DNA of 64,000 nucleotides from Thermoleophilia bacterium (GCA_017882545.1 JADGPG010000072.1:1-64000), one strand, 5' to 3'. Positions 25,656 through 34,976 are shown, counted from the first letter of the stretch. Translations and numbers: made by a program. The notes: generated by a model from the letters alone, not told the origin.

Positions 25656-26651
25656 ATGACTGCCTCGATCACCACAGACCCCGCTCAGGCAGCTCGCGTG
25701 CTCGCCCGAGGCGGGGTCGTCGGTCTGCCGACAGAGACCGTGTACGGCCTCGCCGCCCACGCCGAACGACCCGACGCGGTGCGCCGCATCTTCGCGATCA
25801 AGGGGCGTCCGGCCGGGCACCCCTTGATCGTCCACGGTGCCGACGCGGGCGTCCTCGACCGCTACGCGGCTGCTGTCACCGACCAAGTTCGTCGCCTCGG
25901 CGATGCGTTCTGGCCCGGCCCGCTCACGCTCGTCGTGCCGCGCAGCAGCCGCGTCCCCGACGAGGTCACCGGAGGCCGCGCCACCGTCGGACTGCGCGTT
26001 CCTGACCACCGCCTGACGCTGCGGGTGCTGGCGCTCCTCGACGCGGGCGTCGCCGCGCCGTCGGCCAACCTGTTCGGACGCACGAGTCCGACGGCCGCTG
26101 CGCACGTCCGACACGATCTCGGCGACGCGATCGACCTCATCCTCGACGGCGGCACGTGTGCGGTCGGCGTCGAGTCGACGATCCTCGACATGTCCGTCCC
26201 GGATCCGGTGATCCTGCGCACGGGGGGCGTTGAGGCCGAACAGATTGAGGCGGTCCTCGGGCGCGCGGTGGCCCGGTCCGCGGCGGGGCCCGCTCGGGCA
26301 CCGGGCATGCTCGAGGTCCACTACGCCCCGACCGCTCGGGTCGTGCTTGCGGACGGCGACCACATCTCGACCACGATCGCGATGCTCCCCCCCCGAGCGC
26401 AGCCGGTGGTCGTGATCGCTCCCCCGAACATTGCGGCAGCGGGCGCCGCCCTGGTGCTCCGGACGGCCGGACCCCGTGCGGAAGATTTCGCACACGACCT
26501 GTATCTCCTATTGCGGGAGGCCGACGGTGCGGGTGCGGCGACGATCGTGGTCGTCCCCCCCGTCGGCGGCGGCATCGCCATCGCCGTCCGTGACCGGCTC
26601 CGGCGCGCGGCGGCCGCAGGCGCCACGGACCCGCCAGAAGCGGGCGCCTAG
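25656..26651 (+). CDS. L-threonylcarbamoyladenylate synthase, long Sua5 form
   Basis: The product has 331 residues from ATG 25656. The YrdC domain (about 1-200) has GLPTETVYGLAAHA, KGRPAGHPLIVH and APSANLFGRTSPT. The second, Sua5 domain follows (GMLEVHYAPTARV). It makes threonylcarbamoyl-AMP for the t6A37 modification of tRNAs reading A-starting codons. A ten-codon open frame (ATG 25627) ends over the start codon as ATGA and could couple translation. Stop codons of this gene and the convergent nitroreductase share CTAG. Confidence 0.92.
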   Translation: MTASITTDPAQAARVLARGGVVGLPTETVYGLAAHAERPDAVRRIFAIKGRPAGHPLIVHGADAGVLDRYAAAVTDQVRRLGDAFWPGPLTLVVPRSSRVPDEVTGGRATVGLRVPDHRLTLRVLALLDAGVAAPSANLFGRTSPTAAAHVRHDLGDAIDLILDGGTCAVGVESTILDMSVPDPVILRTGGVEAEQIEAVLGRAVARSAAGPARAPGMLEVHYAPTARVVLADGDHISTTIAMLPPRAQPVVVIAPPNIAAAGAALVLRTAGPRAEDFAHDLYLLLREADGAGAATIVVVPPVGGGIAIAVRDRLRRAAAAGATDPPEAGA

Positions 26652-27316
26652 GCCCGGTGGGCGGTCCCCCACCGTTCCCAGTGCACGAACGTATCGAGCG
26701 GGAGGCGTGCCCCCGGCCTGAACTCGTCGCCAATCGTGTACGCGACCGGAATCAACGCTGCCTGCATCACCTCGTCGTACGGAATGCCGAGAAGCTCCGC
26801 CGCCTCGCGCTCATAAAACAGGTGGATCGTCGTCCATGCCGTACCCAGGCCCCGGGCCCGGGCCGCGAGCATGAAGCTCCAGGCCGCCGGCAGCACCGAT
26901 CCGAAATGCGATGCGACGATCGCGGGCTCCCGACCGTCAACTCGGTTCCGGATCACGGGAATCACCAGAACGGGCACCCGCTCCAGATTGTCGGCCAGGT
27001 ACCGTGCCGATGCCCCGATGCGTTGCTGGCGCGCCCGCGCGCCCGGGTCCGCCGGGGGCAATCCCGGTCGCTCGACGATCCCCTCGGTGACATAGCGATC
27101 CCATCCCTTGCGGTAGATCTCGGCGAGCGCCGAGCGGGTCGCCGGGTCGGTCACGACGACAAACGACCACAGCTGCCGGTTTCCGCCGGTCGGCGCCTGC
27201 TGCGCCAAGGCGAGGCACTGCTCGACGACCGCGCGCGGGACCGGCCGCTCCAGGTCGAGTCGCTTGCGGACCGACCGCGTCGTGCTCAGCAGGGTGTCGA
27301 TCTCCTCGATGTCCAC
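26648..27316 (-). CDS. Nitroreductase-family flavoprotein
   Basis: The product has 222 residues. Nitroreductase fold: TTRSVRKRLDLERPVP (FMN-contacting Arg), QAPTGGNRQLWSFVVV, LAARARGLGTAWTTIHL. Probably an FMN-dependent NAD(P)H oxidoreductase with unknown substrate. GTG start preceded by AGGAGG. Convergent with the Sua5 gene. Confidence 0.87.
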   Translation of the reverse strand: MDIEEIDTLLSTTRSVRKRLDLERPVPRAVVEQCLALAQQAPTGGNRQLWSFVVVTDPATRSALAEIYRKGWDRYVTEGIVERPGLPPADPGARARQQRIGASARYLADNLERVPVLVIPVIRNRVDGREPAIVASHFGSVLPAAWSFMLAARARGLGTAWTTIHLFYEREAAELLGIPYDEVMQAALIPVAYTIGDEFRPGARLPLDTFVHWERWGTAHRA

Positions 27317-27465
27317 GAGTTGCCGCCTCCTGGGAGTGCTGCTGTCGCCGACGCGAGACTAACGCGCACCCGGCGCCGGCGCGGCGACAACGGTGCTGCT
27401 CGGGTGGTTAATCTGGACCGGCACCCGGCACCCGCCGTGCGCCCCCCCCGACGATCGGCGCGTCC

Positions 27466-28356
27466 GTGTCCGATGGCATCCGCATCTATCTGATTGACGG
27501 CACCTGGGAGCTGTTTCGGCACCACTTCGGCATGCCGAGCGGAGTCCGATCGCGTGAGGGCGCCGCCGCGCGCGCGGTCGCACGGTCGCTGGCCGGCCTG
27601 CTCGAATCCGGCGCCACCCACATCGGCGTTGCCACGGACCATGTCGTCGAATCGTTTCGTAACGACCTGTGGGCCGGCTACAAGACCGGCGCCGGTATCG
27701 ACCCCCACCTGTCCGACCAGTTCTCCCTGCTCGAAGAGGTCGTGGCCGCCTGCGGGATCACGGTGTGGCCGATGGTCGAATTCGAGGCCGACGACGCGCT
27801 GGCAAGTGCCGCACGTGCCGCGGCGGCCGACAGCGATGTCGCGCAGGTGATCATCTGCTCGCCCGACAAGGACCTCGCGCAATGTGTTAGGGGATCACGG
27901 GTCGTCCAGTGGGACCGGCGGACCGACGAGACTCGCGATGAGGACGGCGTCCACGCCCACTTCGGGGTACGCCCGGCCCAAATTCCCGATTGGCTGGCTC
28001 TTGTCGGCGACAGCGCCGACGGATTCCCCGGGCTGAAGGGATGGGGTGCCCGTTCCGCCGCCGCACTCCTGGATGCGTACGGATCGCTGGAGGCCATTCC
28101 CGCAGACCCGACGGCGTGGTCGGTGCCCGTGCGCGGAGCAGCGCGCCTTGCTGACGTCCTTGACGCTGAGCACGAGGCGGCCCTCCTGTTCCGCCGGCTG
28201 GCGCGATTGCGTGACGACCTGGATATGCTCCCCGGCGGAGTCGCCGGCATCCAGTGGCAGGGGCCGACCGGCGGACTGGACGCGATCGCCGCGACGCTCG
28301 GTGCGCCGGAGCTCACAGAGCGGCTCATGGCGATCTCCGCCGGGCGTTCGGATTAG
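27466..28356 (+). CDS. 5'-3' exonuclease (PolA N-terminal/FEN family)
   Basis: The product has 296 residues. Acidic metal-binding residues are in LIDGTWELF, VATDHVVESFRND, EFEADDALAS, IICSPDKDLAQ and LVGDSADGFPGLKGWG (helix-hairpin-helix). It acts as a flap/5'-3' nuclease in repair or RNA-primer removal. No polymerase domain is attached. A TAATCT box lies about 60 bases upstream. Its stop overlaps the convergent SCO1 stop. Confidence 0.9.
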   Translation: MSDGIRIYLIDGTWELFRHHFGMPSGVRSREGAAARAVARSLAGLLESGATHIGVATDHVVESFRNDLWAGYKTGAGIDPHLSDQFSLLEEVVAACGITVWPMVEFEADDALASAARAAAADSDVAQVIICSPDKDLAQCVRGSRVVQWDRRTDETRDEDGVHAHFGVRPAQIPDWLALVGDSADGFPGLKGWGARSAAALLDAYGSLEAIPADPTAWSVPVRGAARLADVLDAEHEAALLFRRLARLRDDLDMLPGGVAGIQWQGPTGGLDAIAATLGAPELTERLMAISAGRSD

Positions 28357-28961
28357 CCAGTCAGCGACCGGATGTCAGACGCTAGAGCGGGAACGCTGAT
28401 CGGGATCGCGCCGGCGTAGGTCCCGACTTCCCTGCCGTTGCGATCGATCAGCACGACCAATGCAGTGTGGGTCGAGCGGATTGCACCGGTCGGCTGGGCG
28501 CGAATGCCCCACGCCTGCCACAGCGGGGCCAGCGTCGACGTCGACCCGATGAGGTAGCTCATGCGCCCGCTGAGATGGTGGACCGCCAGAAACGCGTTCA
28601 CCTCCTTGGCGGTATCCCCCACCGGGTCCACGGAGATCGCCACCGTGTCGATCTTCTGCGCGGTGCCGGGGCCGACGGTGTCGAGCGCCGACGAGATTTC
28701 ACCGGCGATCAACGGACACGACGTCGTGCACTTCGCGTAGAGGAAGGTGACGAGCGCGGGACGGCCGCCTTCGGGCACACTGACAAGGTTGCCGGCGGAA
28801 TCGCGTCCGTCGGTCGGAGGGGCCGCGACCGGCGGGTTGATCGGCACCGCGTTCAGCGGCGGTGTCCCGCCCGACCCGTTGGCGACGATCACGACGACCA
28901 CCGCGAGGGCACCAATCGCCGCCGCCACGATGGCGGCCAGGACCCAAACGCGTCGATTCAC
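28353..28961 (-). CDS. SCO1/SenC-like copper chaperone, membrane anchored
   Basis: The product has 202 residues: one N-terminal membrane helix (about 5-28), then a thioredoxin-like domain. Copper ligands: KCTTSCP (C-x3-C) and the His in RSTHTALVVLIDRNG. SCO proteins deliver copper to cytochrome oxidase or act in redox defence. No oxidase gene is nearby. The GTG start has TACGAT (28968-28973, minus strand) ending six bases upstream, predicting a leaderless mRNA. Confidence 0.9.
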   Translation of the reverse strand: MNRRVWVLAAIVAAAIGALAVVVVIVANGSGGTPPLNAVPINPPVAAPPTDGRDSAGNLVSVPEGGRPALVTFLYAKCTTSCPLIAGEISSALDTVGPGTAQKIDTVAISVDPVGDTAKEVNAFLAVHHLSGRMSYLIGSTSTLAPLWQAWGIRAQPTGAIRSTHTALVVLIDRNGREVGTYAGAIPISVPALASDIRSLTG

Positions 28962-29020
28962 GGGCGCATCGTACTAGAGCACCATGTCCGGCACGCCCCA
29001 CGCGGGGCCCGGGCACCCAC

Positions 29021-30565
29021 TCAGGCGCTGGGTCGCACCTTGGCGCCGTCGACGACCACGGGCTCCGCCTCGACGACCGTGACGACCTCGCCCTTGGCGA
29101 AGTCCCGTACGGGCACCGCCCCCCGCATCGCCGATACCGCCGCGCCGACCAGCGAGAAGCCGCACAAGATCCAGAGTGCCAGGTGCATTCCGTCCATGAA
29201 GGGCGCCAAGCGCGCAGGCGAGAGCCCCGTCGTAAGACCCGAGAAGATCGAGAACAACAGCAGCGTCGGCACGACGGAGGTCACGATCATCAACATCAGC
29301 GCGATCGAGATCACGGCTCCGGTGTTCTGGAGCATGACGCGAGTACCGGAGGCAATACCGCGCCGCCACGGTGGGACCGCGGCCATCATCGCGCTGGTGT
29401 TTGGCGAGTTGAACACCCCGGACCCGATTCCGGCAATCGTGAGCCAGATCGCCGACACCCAAAAGGGGCTGTCGACCTGCAGCGTCGTCATACCGGCCAG
29501 CCCCACCGCGGTCAGGAGCATGCCAACCACCGCCGGGGCGCGGGACCCGTGACGGTCCGCCCAGGCGCCGGCGATCGGCGAAGCCACGAGCATCCCGATC
29601 GCCAGCGGCGCGAGCATCAGGCCCGCGGTGATCGGATCGTGCTTCTGCGGCCCCTGAAAATAGAAGACGAACAGGAACATCAGCGCGAAGCGCGCCAACC
29701 CGTTCAAAAATGCCGCAGCCGCGGCGGCCGAATAGACCCGGATCCGGAACAGCGACAGGTCGAGCATCGGCGCCTCGACCCGCGACTCGACCCAGATAAA
29801 GATCGGCAGACAGATCACTCCGAGCGTGAGCCCGATCACGACCATCGGCGCCGTCCAGCCATCGAGGCCCGCATCGGACAGTCCGAGCACGAGCCCGGTC
29901 AGGCCGATCAGCATAAGGATGTTCCCGGCCCAGTCGAGCCGGCGCGACTCGTCGGTCCGCAAGGTCTCGTGGAGGATCAACCACGCCCACAGGGTTCCGG
30001 CGATGCCGAGCGGCACGTTGAACCAGAACACCCATTGCCAGCCGAAGGTCACCAACCACCCCCCAAGCACCGGGCCGATCACCAGCCCAACGGCCGCGAC
30101 CATGACGTTCGTGCCCATTGCCAGGCCGAGGCGCTCCCGCGGGAAGACGTCGGTCACCAGCGCACCGGCGTTGGCGAAGATCAGGGCGCCGCCGACCCCC
30201 TGGATCACCCGCCAGACGATCAGCGCGGTGCCGGACCCTGCAAACCCAGCCCCGAACGAGGCCAGGGTGAACAGACCCATCCCGAGCACGAAGAATCGCT
30301 TCCGCCCGATCTGGTCGGCCAGACGCCCCGCCGGCAGCAAGAACACGGTGCTTGCCACCATGTACGCCAGGATCACCCACACCAATGTCAACAGCGACGT
30401 GTGCAGTGCGCGCTCGAGGTTGGGTAACGCGATCAGCAGGGTGCCGCTGTTGACCGTCGCCAGGAACATGCCCAGGCTCGTGACCGACAGCACCCACCAG
30501 CAGTAGTTCTGGTGGTCGGCATGGACACCCACGCGGCGACGCGCAGCAGGGTTCGCGGAACGCAT
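29021..30565 (-). CDS. MFS transporter, DHA2 (EmrB/QacA) type
   Basis: The product has 514 residues and about 14 TM helices, the DHA2 number. Motif A is GRLADQIGRKRFF, motif B is LIVWRVIQGVGGALIF and motif C is GLVIGPVLGGWL. Probably a proton-driven drug or metabolite exporter. Start ATG 30565 is preferred over upstream ATG 30571 and over a longer frame to 30688, because TAACCT ends seven bases before it (leaderless). No regulator gene is adjacent. Confidence 0.9.
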   Translation of the reverse strand: MRSANPAARRRVGVHADHQNYCWWVLSVTSLGMFLATVNSGTLLIALPNLERALHTSLLTLVWVILAYMVASTVFLLPAGRLADQIGRKRFFVLGMGLFTLASFGAGFAGSGTALIVWRVIQGVGGALIFANAGALVTDVFPRERLGLAMGTNVMVAAVGLVIGPVLGGWLVTFGWQWVFWFNVPLGIAGTLWAWLILHETLRTDESRRLDWAGNILMLIGLTGLVLGLSDAGLDGWTAPMVVIGLTLGVICLPIFIWVESRVEAPMLDLSLFRIRVYSAAAAAAFLNGLARFALMFLFVFYFQGPQKHDPITAGLMLAPLAIGMLVASPIAGAWADRHGSRAPAVVGMLLTAVGLAGMTTLQVDSPFWVSAIWLTIAGIGSGVFNSPNTSAMMAAVPPWRRGIASGTRVMLQNTGAVISIALMLMIVTSVVPTLLLFSIFSGLTTGLSPARLAPFMDGMHLALWILCGFSLVGAAVSAMRGAVPVRDFAKGEVVTVVEAEPVVVDGAKVRPSA

Positions 30566-30790
30566 GATCATTAGGTTACTACCGAATTCGGTTGCGGTCT
30601 CCCCGAACCCACAGATTCCGTTGCGCCGCCGTGCCGCCGGGGCATCGTGCGGCCACACGCACCGCGATCGCCCGCCCGCGTGCACCATGGAAGCCCCACC
30701 CAGCCCACGCCCCCTACAACCGGCGGGCGATACCGAGCGGCGATGGGCATGCGCGGACCACGTTCTTGCCGTTGCCCCGTCGGACCCGAA

Positions 30791-31591
30791 CTACGCCGCG
30801 GCCGTGGCCCTCCGCAGCGCGCCGACGTACGGTCTCCTGGCGACGATGACGATGCCGCTGAACCGGCCTCGCTGTTTCGCAAGAAGCTTCTTCGCGCTGG
30901 TGCCGGCGGGGTCCTCGTGCGCGCGTCGCCACACCGCGATGCCCCGTCGCGGCCCAAACCGGCGCATCACGTCGCTGCGCGCGGGGAGCTCGAGGGGAAG
31001 GTGCTCGACGGACTCGACCTCGAGACCCGCCGCTGACAGCAGCGCGCGCCACCCGGCCTCGGTCAGCGGATACAGCGCGCCGTTGGCGGGCTCCGCCAGC
31101 ACATCGCAGATGTCGGACGTCGCAGCAGCCGACAACCCCACATCACGGACGCACAACTCGTGGATGCCGATCCGGCCGTTCGGACGCAGAAGGCGCGCTG
31201 CTTCGGCCAGGACCGCAGCCTGGGATTGCGGTGGGAGGGTGAACAACAGCCCCTCGCTGACGACGACGCTCGCACTCTCGTTCGGCAGTCCGGTCGCATC
31301 CGGTGACCCTGTCTGCGCGCAGGTGACCCCACTCGGCACCATGTCCACGGCGAATTTCGCATCGCCGAGTCCGCCGCAGATCGCCGTCCACGAATAGACA
31401 TTGGTCTCGGTCGCCTCGAGACCCGCATCACCGGTGCCGGGCGCCAACTCGACGATACGGTCGCCGGACCGAATCCCGAGGGCCTCGACCAGCGCCAGCG
31501 ACCCGTCCGGGCCGCCGGGCTGCATCGCCCAGACACCGAGGTGTCGTTGCACGACGTGGCCAGGTCCCGATGCCGCGGTGATCGCGTTCAT
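30791..31591 (-). CDS. Class I SAM-dependent methyltransferase
   Basis: The product has 266 residues from ATG 31591, with GAGGAGG three bases upstream. Motif I is RIVELAPGTGDAGLE; then SVVVSEGLLFTLPP and ARLLRPNGRIGIHEL. It belongs to the broad UbiE/menaquinone-like methyltransferase group; substrate unknown. The strand-2 acidic residue is not obvious, and the segment TNVYSWTAICGG is unusual. The 220 bases between it and the MFS gene contain no gene I can support. Confidence 0.8.
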   Translation of the reverse strand: MNAITAASGPGHVVQRHLGVWAMQPGGPDGSLALVEALGIRSGDRIVELAPGTGDAGLEATETNVYSWTAICGGLGDAKFAVDMVPSGVTCAQTGSPDATGLPNESASVVVSEGLLFTLPPQSQAAVLAEAARLLRPNGRIGIHELCVRDVGLSAAATSDICDVLAEPANGALYPLTEAGWRALLSAAGLEVESVEHLPLELPARSDVMRRFGPRRGIAVWRRAHEDPAGTSAKKLLAKQRGRFSGIVIVARRPYVGALRRATAAA

Positions 31592-31681
31592 GCGCCTCCT
31601 CGTGTCCGGCCGCCTGCGTTCACCGGCACGATATCCGCCCCCACCAGCCGCGCAAGCGCCCATCGCCGCCCCGGCACTGGG

Positions 31682-31987
31682 TCACGACTGCGGCGGGGAC
31701 TCCGTGTCCGCCGCCTTGTCGGCCGCCTTCTTCGCCGCCGCTTGCGCGTGCAATCGGCGCGCGCGCTCTGCTCGAGTGGCCCCAACCAAGGCGAATGTGA
31801 GCATCGCGCCCCAGAAGATCCCGTAGCCGATCGCACGTCCGATCGAGATGTTTGGGACGAAAAGCCAAATGTGGAGCAAGGAAATGCCGATGATGGCTAT
31901 CGGAGCCACAACAGCCACCTGCACAAAGATGCTCAGGTCCTCCCACCACACGACTATGCGGGGACGGGATTGCGGTGCGGGATCCAC
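31682..31987 (-). CDS. Small two-TM membrane protein with Ala/Lys-rich tail
   Basis: The product has about 101 residues from GTG 31987, chosen because TATTGT on the minus strand ends seven bases before it. A tryptophan-rich start (VVWWEDLSIFVQ) leads into TM helix 1 (about 18-43), TM helix 2 (about 50-70), then a charged Ala/Lys/Arg tail. No family recognised. Divergent from the M32 peptidase. Confidence 0.65.
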   Translation of the reverse strand: MDPAPQSRPRIVVWWEDLSIFVQVAVVAPIAIIGISLLHIWLFVPNISIGRAIGYGIFWGAMLTFALVGATRAERARRLHAQAAAKKAADKAADTESPPQS

Positions 31988-32034
31988 GCGGCACACAATA
32001 GCGAGAGCACACCGAGGAGACCGGCAGCCCCAAG

Positions 32035-33534
32035 ATGGCAATCGACCTAATTACTTTCCGCAAATGGGCGGATACGCTGGCTGACCTCGACGGCATGGCG
32101 TCCGTCCTTTCATGGGACCGTGCGGTGGCGATGCCGGCCTCGGGCTCCGTGTCGCGCAGCTACCAGCTCGAGACCCTCGCGGCTGTCGCCCACCGCGAGT
32201 TGACGCGCCCCGGGATCGCGGACATTCTCGACGCCATCGTCGACGACGATGAGATCGACCCGGCGACTCGGCGCGAGGCCGAACTACTCGGACGCGAGCG
32301 CGCCCGCGCCGAGCGCCTGCCGGAGGACCTGGTCCGGGCCATCAGCGCGGCCGAATCCGAGACGTTCGGCGCCTGGTCAGGGACCCGCGACAGGGACGGC
32401 TGGGAGGTGGTCCTCGGACCCTTGACCCGGCTCGTCGACCTCAAGAGGACCGAGGCGAGCGCCATCACCAGCGGCACCGACCTCTACGACGCAATGCTCG
32501 ACGAATATGAGCCAGGCGCCACGCGCGCACGCCTGGCCCCGGTCTTCCGCGCACTGGCCGACCGTCTGGCGCCGCTGGTGGAGGCTGGTGCCGCGCATGC
32601 GCCCGCGCCAATGTCCGACCGGTACTGGCCGCACGACCGCCAGATGCAGTTGGCCCGCGACGTGGCGCGCATGATCGGCTTCGACCTGGACGACGGGCGC
32701 ATCGGCGAATCGGCGCACCCGTTCACCGGGACGCTCGGAGACGGCGACGTTCGCTTCAGCACACGAATTGATGAACGCAATCCGATCAGCAACATTTCCA
32801 CCGTCCTACACGAGGCCGGCCACGCGCTCTACGAACAGGGGTTCACGCGCGGGTTCGCGCGCAGCGCCCTGCGCAATGCCCCGTCGCTCGGCGCCCACGA
32901 GGCCCAGGCCCGCTTCTGGGAGAACCACGTCGGCGGGTCGGTCGAGTTCTGGCGCTTGGTCGAACCGCGCATGCGGGACCTGTTTCCCGATGCGATGGAT
33001 GGACTCACCGCCGACGCGCTGCACGCCCACGCCACCGCCGTTCGCCGCTCGCTGATCCGCGTCGAAGCCGACGAGGTGACGTACAACCTGCACGTCGTCC
33101 TGCGATTCGAGCTCGAATCTGCGCTGTTCTCAGGCGATCTTGCCGTCGCAGACCTCCCGACCGCGTGGAACGCGCGCATGCAGGAGCTGCTCGGCATCGC
33201 GCCGAGGTCTGCGGCCGAGGGAGTCCTGCAGGACGTCCACTGGATGGAGGGGATGTTCGGGTACTTCCCGACGTACACCCTCGGCAACCTGTACGCCGCC
33301 CAGCTCGCCGACGCGGTCGACACGGCCGTCGGCGGGCTCGAGGCGGCAATCGGGCACGCGGCGTTCCCGGACATCGCCGACTTCCTGCGGACGCGTGTCT
33401 ACCGGTACGGAGCGCTGGTCCCGACGGCCGAACTCATGGAACGGGCGACCGGCGTCCCGTTCGGCCCGGAGGCGCTGCTCAACCGCCTTGAGCGCAGGGC
33501 GCTCGCGCCGCTGGCCACGACCACCGTTCGGTGA
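32035..33534 (+). CDS. M32 metallocarboxypeptidase (carboxypeptidase Taq family)
   Basis: The product has 499 residues, normal for the family. The zinc motif is TVLHEAGHALYEQGF (HExxH, about residue 260), with downstream SLGAHEAQARFWENHVG (third ligand Glu), DEVTYNLHVVLRFELE and WMEGMFGYFPTYTLGNLYAAQ, all M32 hallmarks. It removes C-terminal residues from peptides in the cytoplasm. Its stop overlaps the start of the next gene (GTGA). Confidence 0.95.
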   Translation: MAIDLITFRKWADTLADLDGMASVLSWDRAVAMPASGSVSRSYQLETLAAVAHRELTRPGIADILDAIVDDDEIDPATRREAELLGRERARAERLPEDLVRAISAAESETFGAWSGTRDRDGWEVVLGPLTRLVDLKRTEASAITSGTDLYDAMLDEYEPGATRARLAPVFRALADRLAPLVEAGAAHAPAPMSDRYWPHDRQMQLARDVARMIGFDLDDGRIGESAHPFTGTLGDGDVRFSTRIDERNPISNISTVLHEAGHALYEQGFTRGFARSALRNAPSLGAHEAQARFWENHVGGSVEFWRLVEPRMRDLFPDAMDGLTADALHAHATAVRRSLIRVEADEVTYNLHVVLRFELESALFSGDLAVADLPTAWNARMQELLGIAPRSAAEGVLQDVHWMEGMFGYFPTYTLGNLYAAQLADAVDTAVGGLEAAIGHAAFPDIADFLRTRVYRYGALVPTAELMERATGVPFGPEALLNRLERRALAPLATTTVR

Positions 33535-34208
33535 CACCGGGTGCTGCGCCCCGGGGCTTCGGCCGGGGGATGCCGCTGCCGATATCACCCGTGATGCGAT
33601 CGTCCCTTGCACTGCTCGCGGCAGGTCTTTGCGCCCTCGGCGTCGCCGTGACGGCGGCGGCGGCGACCCCTGGATCCATCGCCCGCGGGCCGGCCGCCCC
33701 TGCCCGCGCCACGGCCACGGCCGACGCGCAGCTGATCGCCGCCCTCGGGGTTCGCATGGCCGCCGCGCGGCAGCTCGAGCACGCCACGCTCACCGCGATC
33801 GAGCAGCGGCTTCGCGCGATCTACGCGACCCCGGACGAGGATCCGGTCATGGTCCTACTGGCGGGCAACATCACCGAGGCTGTCGATCTCGCCAACCTCA
33901 ATGACGCGGTCTCCCGATCGGACCACCAGCTGCTGTTGAGCTACACCAACTCGCTTGAAAATCTCCAGACCGCGCAGGCCGAACTCGCCCAGAACATGAT
34001 CCGCGTGACCGCGGGTGCCCGGCTTGCCGCCGCGCGCGCCGCCGCCCGGACATCCGCGCGCACGGCCGCGGCGGCGGCCCCTATCCCGAGGCTGGTGGCC
34101 GGGACGGGGGTCGGCGGGCTGCCGGTGGGGATCGTCGCCCAGCACGCGCTTCCGGGATCCCTGCCGATAGATCCCCGCACCGGTCGCCCGTACGTCACCG
34201 CTCCGTGA
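33531..34208 (+). CDS. Secreted coiled-coil protein related to the N-domain of the Rpf-like enzyme
   Basis: The product has 225 residues (or 204 from ATG 33594). Signal peptide SSLALLAAGLCALGVAVTAAAA. The middle (LTAIEQRLRAIYATPDEDPV, then GNITEAVDLANLNDAVSRSD) aligns with the coiled-coil domain of the Rpf-like enzyme at 20-21 kb (RIVSLYTDPPPTLVQVLIST, then ALDSYDLLRHIANQDSNLL). No catalytic domain follows; the end is Ala-rich and short. Possibly a scaffold or regulator of wall hydrolases. Start overlaps the M32 stop. Confidence 0.6.
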   Translation: MTPGAAPRGFGRGMPLPISPVMRSSLALLAAGLCALGVAVTAAAATPGSIARGPAAPARATATADAQLIAALGVRMAAARQLEHATLTAIEQRLRAIYATPDEDPVMVLLAGNITEAVDLANLNDAVSRSDHQLLLSYTNSLENLQTAQAELAQNMIRVTAGARLAAARAAARTSARTAAAAAPIPRLVAGTGVGGLPVGIVAQHALPGSLPIDPRTGRPYVTAP

Positions 34209-34215
34209 CGCATCT

Positions 34216-34232
34216 CTCAACCTTAGGTTGAG
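34216..34232. terminator. Palindrome CTCAACC-TTA-GGTTGAG between convergent genes
   Basis: A 7-bp perfect stem with a 3-base loop fills the 24-base gap between the secreted coiled-coil gene (+) and ppgK (-). Probably a bidirectional terminator. A very similar palindrome lies at 37015-37031, at the other end of the same operon. Confidence 0.55.
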
Positions 34233-34976
34233 CTAGACATCCGTCGCATCGGCGACCGACACAGCCGCCCCGACGACGCCGGCGGCGTTTCGCAGTGCGG
34301 CGATCACTACGCGTGGGCGAACGTCCAACAAGGGCAGGAAGTCAGGCGCGTCAACGGTAATCTCGCCACCCAGCATGATCATGTCGGGCCACACCAGGGC
34401 GTCGATGCGGCGTAGGTAGGTCTCGAGGCGCGTGGCCCACTGTTCCCACGTGAGCCCCTCGTCAACCTTGGGCTTGGCCGCCGCGCGGTTCTCGGCGGGC
34501 GCACCGTCAATCTCGATGTGACCGAACTCGAGATTCGGAACGAGCACCCCGTCGACGAACAGCGCCGATCCAATGCCCGTGCCCAGGGTGATCATCAGCA
34601 CCACGCCGGTCTCGCCCACGCCGGCACCGAACCGCATTTCGGCGATGCCGGCGGCATCGGCGTCATTGAGCACCACGCACGGGCGCCGCAGGGCGTCGCG
34701 GAAGTGGTCCTGTGCCGCGGATCCGATCCACGACGACGCCAAGTGGGTCGCCTCGAGGATCCGCCCGTGGACCACGGGACCCGGGAACCCGATCCCGACG
34801 GGCAGATCGGGTGCGAGGTCCTCGGCAAGGCGAACGACGATCCCCGCCATCTCGTCAGGACCGCAATCAACCGGCGTTGGCACCCGGCGGCGGTCGCCGA
34901 TCAGCGTTCCCGCCACCGTGTCCACGAGGCCGGCTTTGACGCCGGTCCCGCCGATATCGATTCCGATCGCCTCTAT
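34233..34976 (-). CDS. ppgK: Polyphosphate glucokinase (ROK family), ATA start
   Basis: The product has 247 residues if started at ATA 34976. It phosphorylates glucose with polyphosphate or ATP. The phosphate-binding motif AIGIDIGGTGVKAG is at the extreme N-terminus; ITLGTGIGSALFVDG and FGHIEIDGAPAE follow, with the PpgK-specific DEGLTWEQWATRLETYL. No ATG, GTG or TTG lies between the upstream stops and this essential motif. The only sensible start is ATA, which overlaps the apt stop as ATAG. An annotation from GTG 34925 would remove the motif. Confidence 0.9.
   Translation of the reverse strand: MEAIGIDIGGTGVKAGLVDTVAGTLIGDRRRVPTPVDCGPDEMAGIVVRLAEDLAPDLPVGIGFPGPVVHGRILEATHLASSWIGSAAQDHFRDALRRPCVVLNDADAAGIAEMRFGAGVGETGVVLMITLGTGIGSALFVDGVLVPNLEFGHIEIDGAPAENRAAAKPKVDEGLTWEQWATRLETYLRRIDALVWPDMIMLGGEITVDAPDFLPLLDVRPRVVIAALRNAAGVVGAAVSVADATDV

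Noticed and set aside
28862-30427. A 521-codon plus-strand frame opposite the MFS gene
   Set aside because: Composition is Arg/His/Asp-rich without any domain; it is antisense to a convincing 14-TM transporter.
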